Part shown: piece after piece, positions 23,951 through 32,579 of the stretch | Layout of the letters: every line of letters starts with the position of its first letter | Numbering within the stretch: the stretch's first letter is position 1 | Assembly (NCBI GenBank): GCA_964275585.1 | Contig: CAXYCJ010000001.1 | Location: 1 to 41,374, forward strand | Length of the DNA: 41,374 nucleotides | From: D2472 sp964275585 | Lineage (GTDB): Bacteria; Pseudomonadota; Gammaproteobacteria; Magnimaribacterales; D2472 | Direction: 5' to 3' | The notes under the pieces: generated by a model | What the model saw: the letters and a program-made list of their open reading frames with translations, nothing else | Databases searched by the model: none | What the model was told of the DNA's origin: nothing | Position numbers and translations under genes: made by a program

Positions 23951-24949
23951 TTGAAAAATATTTTAATTATTAGCGATGGAATTCCAGGGCATGCAAACCA
24001 GTCTAAAGGAGTTGCGAGTCTTCTTGCTCAATCATATCCTGTCAATATCAATCTACATGAAATGAAATATAGGATTTATTCACTTAGATCACTTTTTACA
24101 ATTATTGCTAAATTTTTACTTAAAAAGCCTCATAGGATTACTGCTAAACTCGTCTCATTATTTTATACACCCATTCATCTAAAAGAATGTGACTTAATAA
24201 TTTCAGCAGGAGGCAATACTGCACCTTGTTCAGCGGCTATTAGAATACTTAGTAAAAAACCTGTGATACAGCTTGGTTCTCCAAGAGGTATGGATTCACG
24301 TTTGTTTAGTGCACTAGTAACAGTTGAGAAGTATTCTGATGACCAGTCTAATGTTATTGCTTCATTAACCCCTAATCTGTATTCCCCAGAAAGATGCTCT
24401 AAAGCATCTCTGCAGCAAGGCTTAAAAGAGCATCTTTTATTTTTAATTGGAGGTAAAGGGATAGGGTACACATACCAAGAGCATGAATGGGATTCATTGA
24501 TTGCTTTAATTCATGACATGCATTCACAAACGCAACTTCCAATTACTATCGTTACCTCCAGAAGAAGTGATCCAGACGTGGAAGAAAAATTGCGGTCACA
24601 ACTCTCTAATATTCGTTTAGATTATTCTGCTTGGTTTCATAAAGGGGGTAAAGATTTTAATTTAGATGCTTTGCTTGGCTCAGCAAAAAATATTTTTGTT
24701 ACAGAGGACAGCGCCATGATGATCTCGGAATCTATTAGCAGCGGTCAACCAGTTACCACACTCTACCCATCTAATATCCAGTCTCCTTTACGATATCAAA
24801 AGCACATTCAAAAATATTTAGACCTAGGATTCATGACAAGAGAATCAATCGAAAATTTTTCTATAAAAGAAATTAGCAATTCTGCAGAAAAAGTACAAAG
24901 CCATTTATCAAATCTAAAAGAAACCTTGGTTGAGAGAATCCAATGGTAA
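23951..24949 (+). CDS. ELM1/GtrOC1-family putative glycosyltransferase
   Basis: A 332-residue protein of the family that includes plant mitochondrial fission protein ELM1, with bacterial members near lipopolysaccharide genes. It has a GT-B-like layout: an opening LIISDGIPGHANQSKGVASLL, CDLIISAGGNTAPCSAAIRIL and QLGSPRG, and a second half with HLLFLIGGKGIGYTY, LPITIVTSRRSDPDVE and VTEDSAMMISESISSGQPV, the last like a nucleotide-sugar loop. Bacterial members are thought to be glycosyltransferases but are little studied. The start is TTG at 23951, four bases after the KdsB-like stop. It is a natural candidate to transfer the CMP-activated sugar, by inference from order. Confidence 0.85.
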   Translation: MKNILIISDGIPGHANQSKGVASLLAQSYPVNINLHEMKYRIYSLRSLFTIIAKFLLKKPHRITAKLVSLFYTPIHLKECDLIISAGGNTAPCSAAIRILSKKPVIQLGSPRGMDSRLFSALVTVEKYSDDQSNVIASLTPNLYSPERCSKASLQQGLKEHLLFLIGGKGIGYTYQEHEWDSLIALIHDMHSQTQLPITIVTSRRSDPDVEEKLRSQLSNIRLDYSAWFHKGGKDFNLDALLGSAKNIFVTEDSAMMISESISSGQPVTTLYPSNIQSPLRYQKHIQKYLDLGFMTRESIENFSIKEISNSAEKVQSHLSNLKETLVERIQW

Positions 24950-26367
24950 GAGGGGCAGTCTGGTTTAGATCTGATCTACGGCTTGATGATAATCCTGCAT
25001 TAATCGATGCATTAAATGCGTGTGAAGAAGTTATTGGGGTCTATATTTTTTCTGCCAGTCAATGGAATCTTCACAATGAATCAAATATCAAGCATGAGTT
25101 CTTAATTAATAATTTAGTTGACCTAGAAAGATCCCTTGATCTTCTTAATATTCCATTGCTTGCTATAAACTCAAAAAATTATGACTCTTTGTCACGAGAT
25201 TTGCTCTCATTCTTAACACAGCATCAAGTCAAACATGTATTTTGGAACAATGAATTTGGAATAAATGAATCTGATAGAGATATTAGTACTGCTGATGCAT
25301 TGCATCATGAAGGCATTGAAGTATCAACTCACCATGATCAAGTTATTTATGAGCCTGGATTTCTTAAAACCGGCCAAGGAAAACCATTTTCTGTATTTAC
25401 TCCTTTTAAAAGAAGGTGGATTGAAAATTTTTCCATGGATTTCCTAGATCTGCAGTCGCCTAAAGTACCTGCAAAAAGAACCTCTATTAAAAGCAATCTA
25501 TCATCATTAAAGTTCAAAAAATCTCATGATGTAAATATGGACCTTTGGCCTGCGGGAGAGGCTGTTGCTCATCAGAGACTAAAAACCTTTTTAGATAACA
25601 AGGTGATGGACTATAGTCAATCAAGGAATATACCTATTTTAGATGGCACAAGTAGAATTTCAGCATATCTTGCGCTTGGGATTATCTCTCCCAGAAGATG
25701 TATCTTAGAAGCATTAAAATTAAATCAATTTGAGTTTGCAGCTGGTAATAATGGAATTTGTAAATGGATTGATGAGATTGTTTGGCGAGAGTTTTATAGA
25801 AATATTATGCATTCGTTTCCTCATGTGAGTAAAAATAGACCCTTCAATCTTGCAACAGAGGGAATTAGTTGGAGACACAATAATAATGAGTTCGAGGCAT
25901 GGAAGACAGGCAATACAGGCTTTCCTTTGATTGATGCAGCAATGAGGCAGTTGCTAAATGAGGGTTGGATGCACAATCGCCTTAGAATGGTTGTGGCAAT
26001 GTTTTTCTCAAAAAATTTACTACACGACTGGAGATTAGGAGAACAATACTTTATGCAAAACCTAATTGATGGTGACTTTGCATCCAATAATGGTGGATGG
26101 CAGTGGAGCTCTTCTACAGGAACTGATGCTGCTCCATATTTCAGAATCTTTAATCCAGTAACTCAATCTCAGAATTTTGATCCAGAGGGCCTATTTATTA
26201 AATCCTTTATTCCTGAGTTAGAGCATCTATCAGCAAAAGAAATTCATCTACCTACATTCGATATTTTTACAAAAACAGAGTACCCAAAACCTATTGTCGA
26301 CCTTAAACTATCTAGACAACGAGCCATAGACATATTTAAAAATAATAAAGCAAATACAGATGTATAA
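24943..26367 (+). CDS. phrB: Deoxyribodipyrimidine photolyase
   Basis: Photolyase splits UV-induced pyrimidine dimers with blue light and reduced FAD. The 474-residue class I enzyme begins GAVWFRSDLRLDDNPAL (antenna domain). Its FAD domain holds ISAYLALGIISPRRC, WIDEIVWREFYRNIM, GNTGFPLIDAAMRQLLNEGWMHNRLRMVVAMFFSKNLL, and DGDFASNNGGWQWSSSTGTDAAPYFRIFNP, the CPD-photolyase signature. Length is as in E. coli PhrB (472). ATG lies within the last seven bases of the ELM1-like gene, so it is part of the glycan operon by position, though it has no evident functional link. It suits a sunlit habitat. Confidence 0.96.
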   Translation: MVRGAVWFRSDLRLDDNPALIDALNACEEVIGVYIFSASQWNLHNESNIKHEFLINNLVDLERSLDLLNIPLLAINSKNYDSLSRDLLSFLTQHQVKHVFWNNEFGINESDRDISTADALHHEGIEVSTHHDQVIYEPGFLKTGQGKPFSVFTPFKRRWIENFSMDFLDLQSPKVPAKRTSIKSNLSSLKFKKSHDVNMDLWPAGEAVAHQRLKTFLDNKVMDYSQSRNIPILDGTSRISAYLALGIISPRRCILEALKLNQFEFAAGNNGICKWIDEIVWREFYRNIMHSFPHVSKNRPFNLATEGISWRHNNNEFEAWKTGNTGFPLIDAAMRQLLNEGWMHNRLRMVVAMFFSKNLLHDWRLGEQYFMQNLIDGDFASNNGGWQWSSSTGTDAAPYFRIFNPVTQSQNFDPEGLFIKSFIPELEHLSAKEIHLPTFDIFTKTEYPKPIVDLKLSRQRAIDIFKNNKANTDV

Positions 26368-27100
26368 AGAAATAGACAATATAAAAACATACTTTCATAA
26401 TTTTGAATCAATCGAATCTAGTAAAAAGTCAGTATTATTTATTGCTGGGGCTGGGATGGATTACAAGTTTGTACGCGCCTTAAATATTTTGGATGAAGAA
26501 TTTAACCCTCCTCTAGTAATTGACTTGCCTGGGCATGGGGAGACCCAAGGCTCTTCAAAAAACAAAATTGAAGATTACAGCAGTTTCCTGAGTGAAGCTT
26601 TGATGGATTTTAAGATCTCTAATCTGACCATTTGTGGTTACAGCATGGGTGGATTGATTGCATTGGATTTAATTCTTAGTAAACAGTTCCCTGCAAAATC
26701 CTTAATACTTCTTAATAGCATTGCACCAATGATGGTTTCTAGCTCACTCGTTGAATTAGCAAATAAAGGCAATAGTTTTGCAGCTGACTTTATTATTAAA
26801 TATGGCTTATCTAAAAGTCTAATAGGCATAAAAAATACTTTTCCATCCAATACTAATCAAATTATGTTTGATGATTTAACGGCTTGCAGGAATTATCTAC
26901 CCAATGAATCTTTAGTTTCAGAGATAGGAATACCAGTCAATATCATCCTAGGAGGAAAAGACAGGTTGATTGACCCTGATCAAGCTAAGGTCTTTGCTAG
27001 CAATCTATCTTCCGAGATATATGTGATAGATGATGCTGGGCACTTTCCTTTCTTTGAGGATCCTGCAGAGTTATCTAATATTATTAAGTCTGTAACTTAA
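26360..27100 (+). CDS. Alpha/beta hydrolase
   Basis: A 246-residue single-domain alpha/beta hydrolase. Markers: LFIAGAGMDYKFV (oxyanion region), VIDLPGHGET, the nucleophile elbow CGYSMGGLIAL, GGKDRLIDPDQAK with the acid residue, and DDAGHFPFFEDPAEL with the catalytic His. It resembles BioH, MenH or esterase-like members without a decisive feature. It starts eight bases inside the photolyase gene and is the last gene of the run that began at 15194. Confidence 0.88.
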   Translation: MYKEIDNIKTYFHNFESIESSKKSVLFIAGAGMDYKFVRALNILDEEFNPPLVIDLPGHGETQGSSKNKIEDYSSFLSEALMDFKISNLTICGYSMGGLIALDLILSKQFPAKSLILLNSIAPMMVSSSLVELANKGNSFAADFIIKYGLSKSLIGIKNTFPSNTNQIMFDDLTACRNYLPNESLVSEIGIPVNIILGGKDRLIDPDQAKVFASNLSSEIYVIDDAGHFPFFEDPAELSNIIKSVT

Positions 27101-27198
27101 GGCTGCTGCCGCACAACTCCAGAGCATATTAGAATGATATTAAAATAGCCTAATATTCACTGAGATATAAGTTATTGTAATATCTGACATAACGTCTA

Positions 27199-27225
27199 TT
27201 GATAATGGCATTCATTATGTATAAT
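27199..27225 (+). promoter_or_regulatory. Possible promoter with an inverted repeat, upstream of the aldehyde dehydrogenase
   Basis: TTGATA (27199-27204) and TATAAT (27220-27225) are separated by 15 bases, shorter than ideal. Between and over them, ATAATG (27202-27207) and CATTAT (27213-27218) form an inverted repeat with 5 bases between the arms. The outer arm sequence is the same as in the aceE palindrome at 2552-2577. Confidence 0.4.
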
Positions 27226-27254
27226 TTTATTTTCAATTTTAAAAGGAAATGACC

Positions 27255-28670
27255 ATGAAAGAATTTAATCAATTTTATATAAACGGTGAATGGGTTGATG
27301 CTCTAGGCAGTGAATTGATCGAAATAGAAAATCCTTCAACTGAAAAAGTAATTGGTACAATTGGCGCAGGAACAAAAGAAGACGTTGATTTGGCTGTTCA
27401 GGCTGCAAAGACTGCCTTTAATACTTTTGGATTTTCTTCTAAAGAAGAGAGAGTAGCCATACTAGAATTAATAATTAAAAACTATGAAGATTCGAGCGAT
27501 GAGTTAGCGCAGATTATTTCTGAGGAAATGGGTGCACCTTTGTGGTTATCTCAGGTTGCTCAGGTTACTTCAGGGCTGAGCCACTTTAAAGATACTCTAG
27601 CTGTTTTGAAAGATTTTGAATTTGAATCTCAGGAAAATAACTACCTTGTTAGAAAAGAGCCTATTGGAGTTGTAGGAATGATTACTCCATGGAACTGGCC
27701 AATGAATCAAATGGGCACTAAGATTGCATCGGCAATTGCTGCTGGATGCACCATGGTTCTTAAGCCAAGTGAAATATCTCCATTTTGCGCAATTAAGTTA
27801 ACTGAAATAATTCATGCATCAGGTTTACCAAAAGGAGTTTTTAACCTAGTTAATGGCTATGGCCCAATCGTTGGGGCTGCTCTATCACAGCACCCAGCTG
27901 TAGACATGATGCATTTCACAGGATCAACTCGTGCAGGGGTTGCTGTTGCCCAGGCATCTGCTCCAACTGTAAAAAGAGTGGCTCAAGAACTAGGTGGCAA
28001 GTCAGCAAATATTATTTTAGATGATGCTGACATAGAGAAAGCTGTGGGAGCTGGCGCTAATCATTGCTTTATGAATACAGGCCAATCATGCAATGCTCCA
28101 ACTAGAATGCTTGTATCTTCTAAAAATTACGATGCAGCTGTTGAAGCCGCAGCTAATGTTGCAAATTCTACTGTTGTTGGGACTCCTGAAACAGAGGGTG
28201 TTCGCATTGGCCCAATCTCAAATAAAACTCAGTATGAGAAGGTACAAAGATTAATCCAGGTTGGAATTGACGAAGGGGCAAGACTGGTTGCTGGAGGAGT
28301 AGGGCGTCCTGAAGGCCTCACCGAAGGATATTTTTCTCAACCAACTGTCTTTGCTGATGTTACGAATGATATGACCATAGCTAGGGAAGAGATTTTTGGA
28401 CCAGTTTTATGTATCTTAAAATATGAGACAGAAGAAGAAGCAATTGAAATTGCCAATGATACCGAATATGGTCTTGCGGGATATGTGCAATCAGGTGATG
28501 AGGATCATGCAAGAGCAGTCGCGAGAAAAATTCGTGCAGGTCAAATCACTATTAATGGTGGATCAAGAGGTCCAGCTGCTCCATTCGGAGGGTTTAAAAC
28601 CTCTGGGAATGGCAGAGAGCATGGATTATCTGGTCTTGACGAATGCTTAGAAACTAAAGCTATTATTTAA
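27255..28670 (+). CDS. NAD(P)-dependent aldehyde dehydrogenase
   Basis: A 471-residue aldehyde dehydrogenase oxidising an aldehyde to the acid. Markers: MITPWNWPMNQMGTKIASAIAAGCTMVLKP (NAD-binding region), HFTGSTRAG, general-base Glu245 in AQELGGKSAN, nucleophile Cys279 in GQSCNAPTRM, and EEIFGPVL near the end. ATG at 27255 is chosen over ATG at 27249 because AAAAGGA is correctly spaced (7 bases) only for the second. The gene stands alone behind its own promoter. The substrate is not evident; it converges on an aldolase-like gene with a 3-base gap. Confidence 0.94.
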   Translation: MKEFNQFYINGEWVDALGSELIEIENPSTEKVIGTIGAGTKEDVDLAVQAAKTAFNTFGFSSKEERVAILELIIKNYEDSSDELAQIISEEMGAPLWLSQVAQVTSGLSHFKDTLAVLKDFEFESQENNYLVRKEPIGVVGMITPWNWPMNQMGTKIASAIAAGCTMVLKPSEISPFCAIKLTEIIHASGLPKGVFNLVNGYGPIVGAALSQHPAVDMMHFTGSTRAGVAVAQASAPTVKRVAQELGGKSANIILDDADIEKAVGAGANHCFMNTGQSCNAPTRMLVSSKNYDAAVEAAANVANSTVVGTPETEGVRIGPISNKTQYEKVQRLIQVGIDEGARLVAGGVGRPEGLTEGYFSQPTVFADVTNDMTIAREEIFGPVLCILKYETEEEAIEIANDTEYGLAGYVQSGDEDHARAVARKIRAGQITINGGSRGPAAPFGGFKTSGNGREHGLSGLDECLETKAII

Positions 28671-28673
28671 GAG

Positions 28674-29483
28674 TTAATCAAATAGATCAGGCTCTTTAAC
28701 AGTTATCATGTCATACAATGGCTGGAAACTTGCCCAAGCTGCCAATTCATTTGCTATATAATCTCTAGTTTTTACTGCAATTTCATGGGGTATTAATGTT
28801 GTTTTCCCAGCAGCATCTGCCATTAATTGAGACTGACAGCACCTTTCTAGAGAAAAGAAATACCACAGAGCAATATCAATAGATGAACCGGTTGATAGAA
28901 TGCCATGGTTCTGAAGTATTAAGACCGTTTTATCTCCTAAAGCATTTGCTATATTGTCACCTTCCTCAGTTTCTTCTACTACCCCAGAAAAATGGTTATG
29001 AATCGCTTGCCTCTCATAAAATGCGCATGAATCTTGTGATATTGGGTCTAAAAACTTACCAAGGGTTGCAAATGTTTTTCCATACATTGAGTGAGAATGT
29101 GCAGCAGCAGTAACGTCAGGCCTAGCTTTATGAAGTCTTGAATGGATAGCAAAGGCTGCAACATTAACAGGCCTCTCACCCTGAACTACTTCTCCATCAT
29201 GATTTACCAACAATAAGTCTGAAACTTTAATTTGACTAAAATGAACACCAATTGGATTTACCCAAAAATGATCCTGGAACTCTGGATCTCTAACAGTTAT
29301 ATGCCCAGCAACCCCTTCATCATAACCAAAGTGTGCAAACAACCTAAAGCCAGCTGTTAGTTTTTCTAATTGCTGCCTTCTCGTTTCCTCTATAGTGTTG
29401 CATTCAACCACTTCAATGCCTTTTGGCTTGTCAGGAAGTCTGCCTTTTTTTGTGTCAATCTTAATTGGTATAACTTTTGCCAT
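28674..29483 (-). CDS. Class II aldolase/adducin family protein
   Basis: A 269-residue protein of the fuculose-phosphate-aldolase/adducin fold. Zinc ligands are visible as HSHSMYGK and the later LILQNHGILSTG; GVAGHITVRDPEFQDHFWVNP and LLLVNHDGEVVQG form the substrate end. An N-terminal extension of about 40 residues precedes the domain, as in members annotated only by family. Members include aldolases, decarboxylases and non-enzymatic proteins, so the reaction is unknown. ATG at 29483 has no ribosome site; it is divergent from fumC across 50 bases. Confidence 0.88.
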   Translation of the reverse strand: MAKVIPIKIDTKKGRLPDKPKGIEVVECNTIEETRRQQLEKLTAGFRLFAHFGYDEGVAGHITVRDPEFQDHFWVNPIGVHFSQIKVSDLLLVNHDGEVVQGERPVNVAAFAIHSRLHKARPDVTAAAHSHSMYGKTFATLGKFLDPISQDSCAFYERQAIHNHFSGVVEETEEGDNIANALGDKTVLILQNHGILSTGSSIDIALWYFFSLERCCQSQLMADAAGKTTLIPHEIAVKTRDYIANELAAWASFQPLYDMITVKEPDLFD

Positions 29484-29533
29484 AATAAATTCAATAAAAG
29501 TGTAAAATAAGTATAGTTGATAAGAGATTATTT

Positions 29534-30919
29534 ATGAAATACAGAACTGAAAAAGATACCATGGGTGAAGTTGATGTTCCTGAAACAGCTTTATGGGGCG
29601 CTCAAACACAACGAGCTTTAGAAAATTTTACGATCAGTGGAATAAAATTTGCATTCCCATTTGGGCGAAGTTTTATTCAAGCATTGGGAGTAATTAAATT
29701 CTCCGCCGCCGCTACCAATCAAAAACTTAAGTTATTAGACGCAAGAAAGGCTTCTGCAATTAAGGTTGCTTCTAAAGAGATTGCTGCAGGAAAATATGAC
29801 GAACATTTTCCTTTAGATATTTTTCAAACTGGATCCGGGACCAGCACAAATATGAATGCAAATGAGGTGATAGCTAATATTGCATCTAAAAAAGCTCGCA
29901 TAAAAATTAATGCAAATGATCATGTAAATATGAGCCAAAGCAGCAATGATGTTATTCCTACAGCAATTTGTATTGCTGCTTTACTGGATACTGATAAATT
30001 ATTATTGCCTAGACTAGAGCATTTAATTAAAACAATAGATAAGAAAGCATTAGCACTAAAAGGTATAGTTAAGACTGGTAGAACTCATTTAATGGATGCA
30101 ATGCCGCTTGATTTTTCTCAAGAACTATCAGGATGGTCATCGCAATTAGCGGCTGTGAAGAAAACAATTCAGGCAGCTGCAAAAGAAATGGCTTTATTGC
30201 CTCAGGGTGGAACAGCCATAGGAACCGGAATAAATGCTCACAAGGATTTTGGCAAGGTTTTTGCAATTGAGGTCAAAAAACTTACTAAATTAGATGTAAA
30301 AACCTCACCAAATTATTTTAGATCTCTCAGCTCTCAAGATGCAACAGTGCAACTATCTTCCAGTTTAAAAAACCTGAGCTTAATTCTGATAAAAATTTCA
30401 AATGACTTGCGATGGATGAATAGCGGCCCTTTAACTGGTTTAGGTGAGATTGAGCTAGAGGCTTTGCAACCTGGAAGCAGCATTATGCCTGGAAAAGTAA
30501 ATCCAGTAATTCCTGAAGCTGTTGCGATGGCATGCGTGGATGTTATTGGAAATGATACCGCTGTTTCCATTGCGTCTCAATCTGGTAATTTTCAATTAAA
30601 TGTTATGTTACCTGTTATAGCCTACAACCTTCTTAAAAGCATTTCATTGATGTCAAATTCAATGCCTTTGCTTGCTAATAAGGCGATCAAAACATTTAAA
30701 GTGAATAAGCAAAATATTAATGAGTCATTGGGTAAAAATCCAATTTTGGTGACAGCTCTTAATCGAGAAATTGGCTATGAAAAGTCAGCTCAAATTGCAA
30801 AAAAAGCTTATATTGAAAAACGAGCTATTATTGATGTAGCCCATGAAGAGACTGGGCTATCTATCAAGAAATTAAAAATTTTACTAAATCCAGCAAAGCT
30901 AACAAAGGGTGGGGTGTGA
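29534..30919 (+). CDS. fumC: Fumarate hydratase class II
   Basis: Fumarase interconverts fumarate and malate in the TCA cycle, without an iron-sulfur cluster. The 461-residue length matches FumC. Markers: the start YRTEKDTMGEVDVPETALWGAQTQRALENF, TGSGTSTNMNANEVIAN, NMSQSSNDVIPTA, KTGRTHLMDAMPL and the superfamily signature GSSIMPGKVNPV. TATAGT at 29512-29517 is a plausible -10 box; no ribosome site is visible before ATG at 29534. Its stop overlaps the GTG start of the pterin dehydratase gene. Confidence 0.96.
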   Translation: MKYRTEKDTMGEVDVPETALWGAQTQRALENFTISGIKFAFPFGRSFIQALGVIKFSAAATNQKLKLLDARKASAIKVASKEIAAGKYDEHFPLDIFQTGSGTSTNMNANEVIANIASKKARIKINANDHVNMSQSSNDVIPTAICIAALLDTDKLLLPRLEHLIKTIDKKALALKGIVKTGRTHLMDAMPLDFSQELSGWSSQLAAVKKTIQAAAKEMALLPQGGTAIGTGINAHKDFGKVFAIEVKKLTKLDVKTSPNYFRSLSSQDATVQLSSSLKNLSLILIKISNDLRWMNSGPLTGLGEIELEALQPGSSIMPGKVNPVIPEAVAMACVDVIGNDTAVSIASQSGNFQLNVMLPVIAYNLLKSISLMSNSMPLLANKAIKTFKVNKQNINESLGKNPILVTALNREIGYEKSAQIAKKAYIEKRAIIDVAHEETGLSIKKLKILLNPAKLTKGGV

Positions 30920-31257
30920 GCAATCTTTCAGATCAGAGCTGCGCAGCTTGTGAAATTGGAGCTCCGCTGGTACCAGATCATGAACAAGAAACATTACTCA
31001 AAAGCTTAAATGGTTGGACCATTGATCATTCTGAAGTTACAAAATTAGTAAATAAATACACATTTAAGTCTTATTTAGAGGCTTCGAAATTCGTAAATAT
31101 GATAGTTGGTTTGGCTGAGTCTGAGGACCATCATCCAAAAATAATCTTAGAGTGGGGCGAAGTGCAATTAGAATGGTGGTCTCATAAAATTAAAGGACTT
31201 CATATCAATGACTTTATATGCGCCGCTAAGTCTGACAAAATTTTTCAATCCCTTTGA
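30916..31257 (+). CDS. 4a-hydroxytetrahydrobiopterin dehydratase
   Basis: A 113-residue pterin-4a-carbinolamine dehydratase (PhhB/DCoH family), which dehydrates the hydroxylated pterin made by aromatic amino acid hydroxylases; homologues also occur without such hydroxylases. Markers: the family core ESEDHHPKIILEWGEVQLEWWSHKIKGLHINDFICAA, with the His pair of the active site. The start is GTG at 30916, overlapping the fumC stop (GTGA). No phenylalanine hydroxylase gene is in the window. Confidence 0.93.
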   Translation: MSNLSDQSCAACEIGAPLVPDHEQETLLKSLNGWTIDHSEVTKLVNKYTFKSYLEASKFVNMIVGLAESEDHHPKIILEWGEVQLEWWSHKIKGLHINDFICAAKSDKIFQSL

Positions 31258-31916
31258 AAAATAAAATTATCCTTATCCTTTCTGGTGGAATGGATTCTTT
31301 CACCTTGCTGCATCATGCTTTGAGTAAAAAATATACCGTTGACTGTATTACGTTTGATTACGGTCAAAGGCACATCAAGGAAGTTGAGTGCGCTCATTTA
31401 ATTTGTAAAGAACATAATCTATCGAATCTTAAGATCGAGATTGCCAACGTTGAATCAATTTTTGCAGAATCTGCGCTAACCTCGCAAGATATTGAAGTTC
31501 CTCATGGAAGTTATCAAGCCGAAAGTATGCAAACTACAATTGTTCCTAATAGAAATATGTTGTTTATCTCTCATGCAATTGCTTATGCAATCTCCAAGGG
31601 CATTAGTAGAGTTTGGTATGGTGCTCATGCCGGCGATCATTTTATTTACCCGGATTGCAGGCCTGAATTTTTATCTGCAATGAATGCAGTGGCTCAAACA
31701 TGCCATACTTTTCCAATTAGCGTAGAGGCTCCCTTTTTAAATTTTACAAAAGCAGAAATTATCAAAATAGGTTTAGATCTTGAGATTGATTACTCTAAAA
31801 CATGGACTTGCTATGAAGGGCAAGAGCTTGCATGTGGGAAATGCGGATCTTGTAATGAAAGATTAGAGGCCTTTGCAATAAATAACTCAATTGATCCATT
31901 GCACTACAGGACCTAA
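31254..31916 (+). CDS. queC: 7-cyano-7-deazaguanine synthase
   Basis: QueC converts 7-carboxy-7-deazaguanine to preQ0 with ATP and ammonia, in queuosine synthesis. The 220-residue protein has the PP-loop LILSGGMDSFTLL, TFDYGQRHIKEVECA, IVPNRNMLFISHAIAYA, GAHAGDHFIYPDCRPEF and the C-terminal zinc cluster C-x7-C-x2-C-x2-C (TCYEGQELACGKCGSC). The start is TTG at 31254, overlapping the previous stop. queE follows with a one-base overlap, so the pair is a queuosine unit. Confidence 0.96.
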   Translation: MKNKIILILSGGMDSFTLLHHALSKKYTVDCITFDYGQRHIKEVECAHLICKEHNLSNLKIEIANVESIFAESALTSQDIEVPHGSYQAESMQTTIVPNRNMLFISHAIAYAISKGISRVWYGAHAGDHFIYPDCRPEFLSAMNAVAQTCHTFPISVEAPFLNFTKAEIIKIGLDLEIDYSKTWTCYEGQELACGKCGSCNERLEAFAINNSIDPLHYRT

Positions 31917-32539
31917 TGTACGCAATTAAAGAGATTTATAAAACCATTCAAGGTGAAGGCGCGCAAGCAGGAAGAACTGCAGTATTTGTTCGATTTTCAG
32001 GCTGTAATCTATGGACTGGTCGTGAAAAACATAGGGAGTCCGCAGTTTGTCAATTTTGTGATACAGATTTTGTTGGAACCGATGGAGTGAATGGGGGAAG
32101 TTATTCCGCAACGAAGTTATTAGAAAAGATAGAGTTAATATGGGGGGAAACAGAAAATAGGTTAATTGTATTCACTGGCGGCGAGCCTATGTTACAACTT
32201 GATCGGGTTTTAGCTGAGCAATGCAAGAAGCTTGGATTTGAAATAGCAATTGAGACTAATGGAACGATTGCAATAGAGTTTGACATCGACTGGGTTTGCG
32301 TTTCTCCAAAACATGGATCTGAATTAGTTGTCAAAGAAGGAAATGAGCTTAAAGTTGTTTTTCCTCAGCTTGGCCAGAATTTAGATGATTTTTTAAGCCT
32401 AAGTTTTGATCACCTTTTTTTGCAACCAATGGACGGCAATGATGGACAAGAAAATACAGTAAAAACTATTCAGTATTGCCTAGAGAATCCCAAATGGAAA
32501 CTCAGCATTCAACAGCATAAGTTAATTGGCATGCCTTAA
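31916..32539 (+). CDS. queE: 7-carboxy-7-deazaguanine synthase
   Basis: QueE is a radical SAM enzyme that makes 7-carboxy-7-deazaguanine, the substrate of QueC. The 207-residue protein opens YAIKEIYKTIQGEGAQAGRTAVFVRFSGCNLW; the cluster Cys spacing is the long QueE form, ending in CQFCDTDF. VFTGGEPMLQLD and IAIETNGTIAI follow, then a Cys in DWVCVSPKHG. Its ATG shares one base with the queC stop (TAATG). Confidence 0.95.
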   Translation: MYAIKEIYKTIQGEGAQAGRTAVFVRFSGCNLWTGREKHRESAVCQFCDTDFVGTDGVNGGSYSATKLLEKIELIWGETENRLIVFTGGEPMLQLDRVLAEQCKKLGFEIAIETNGTIAIEFDIDWVCVSPKHGSELVVKEGNELKVVFPQLGQNLDDFLSLSFDHLFLQPMDGNDGQENTVKTIQYCLENPKWKLSIQQHKLIGMP

Positions 32540-32568
32540 GACATCTTTTTTTTCATTCCTGCTTGGGC

Positions 32569-32574
32569 TATAAT
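32569..32574 (+). promoter_or_regulatory. Consensus -10 box five bases before the guaB ATG
   Basis: TATAAT is followed by CCGTT and then ATG at 32580. No Shine-Dalgarno sequence fits between, so the guaB transcript should begin at or beside its start codon. No good -35 box is seen. Confidence 0.6.
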
Positions 32575-32579
32575 CCGTT

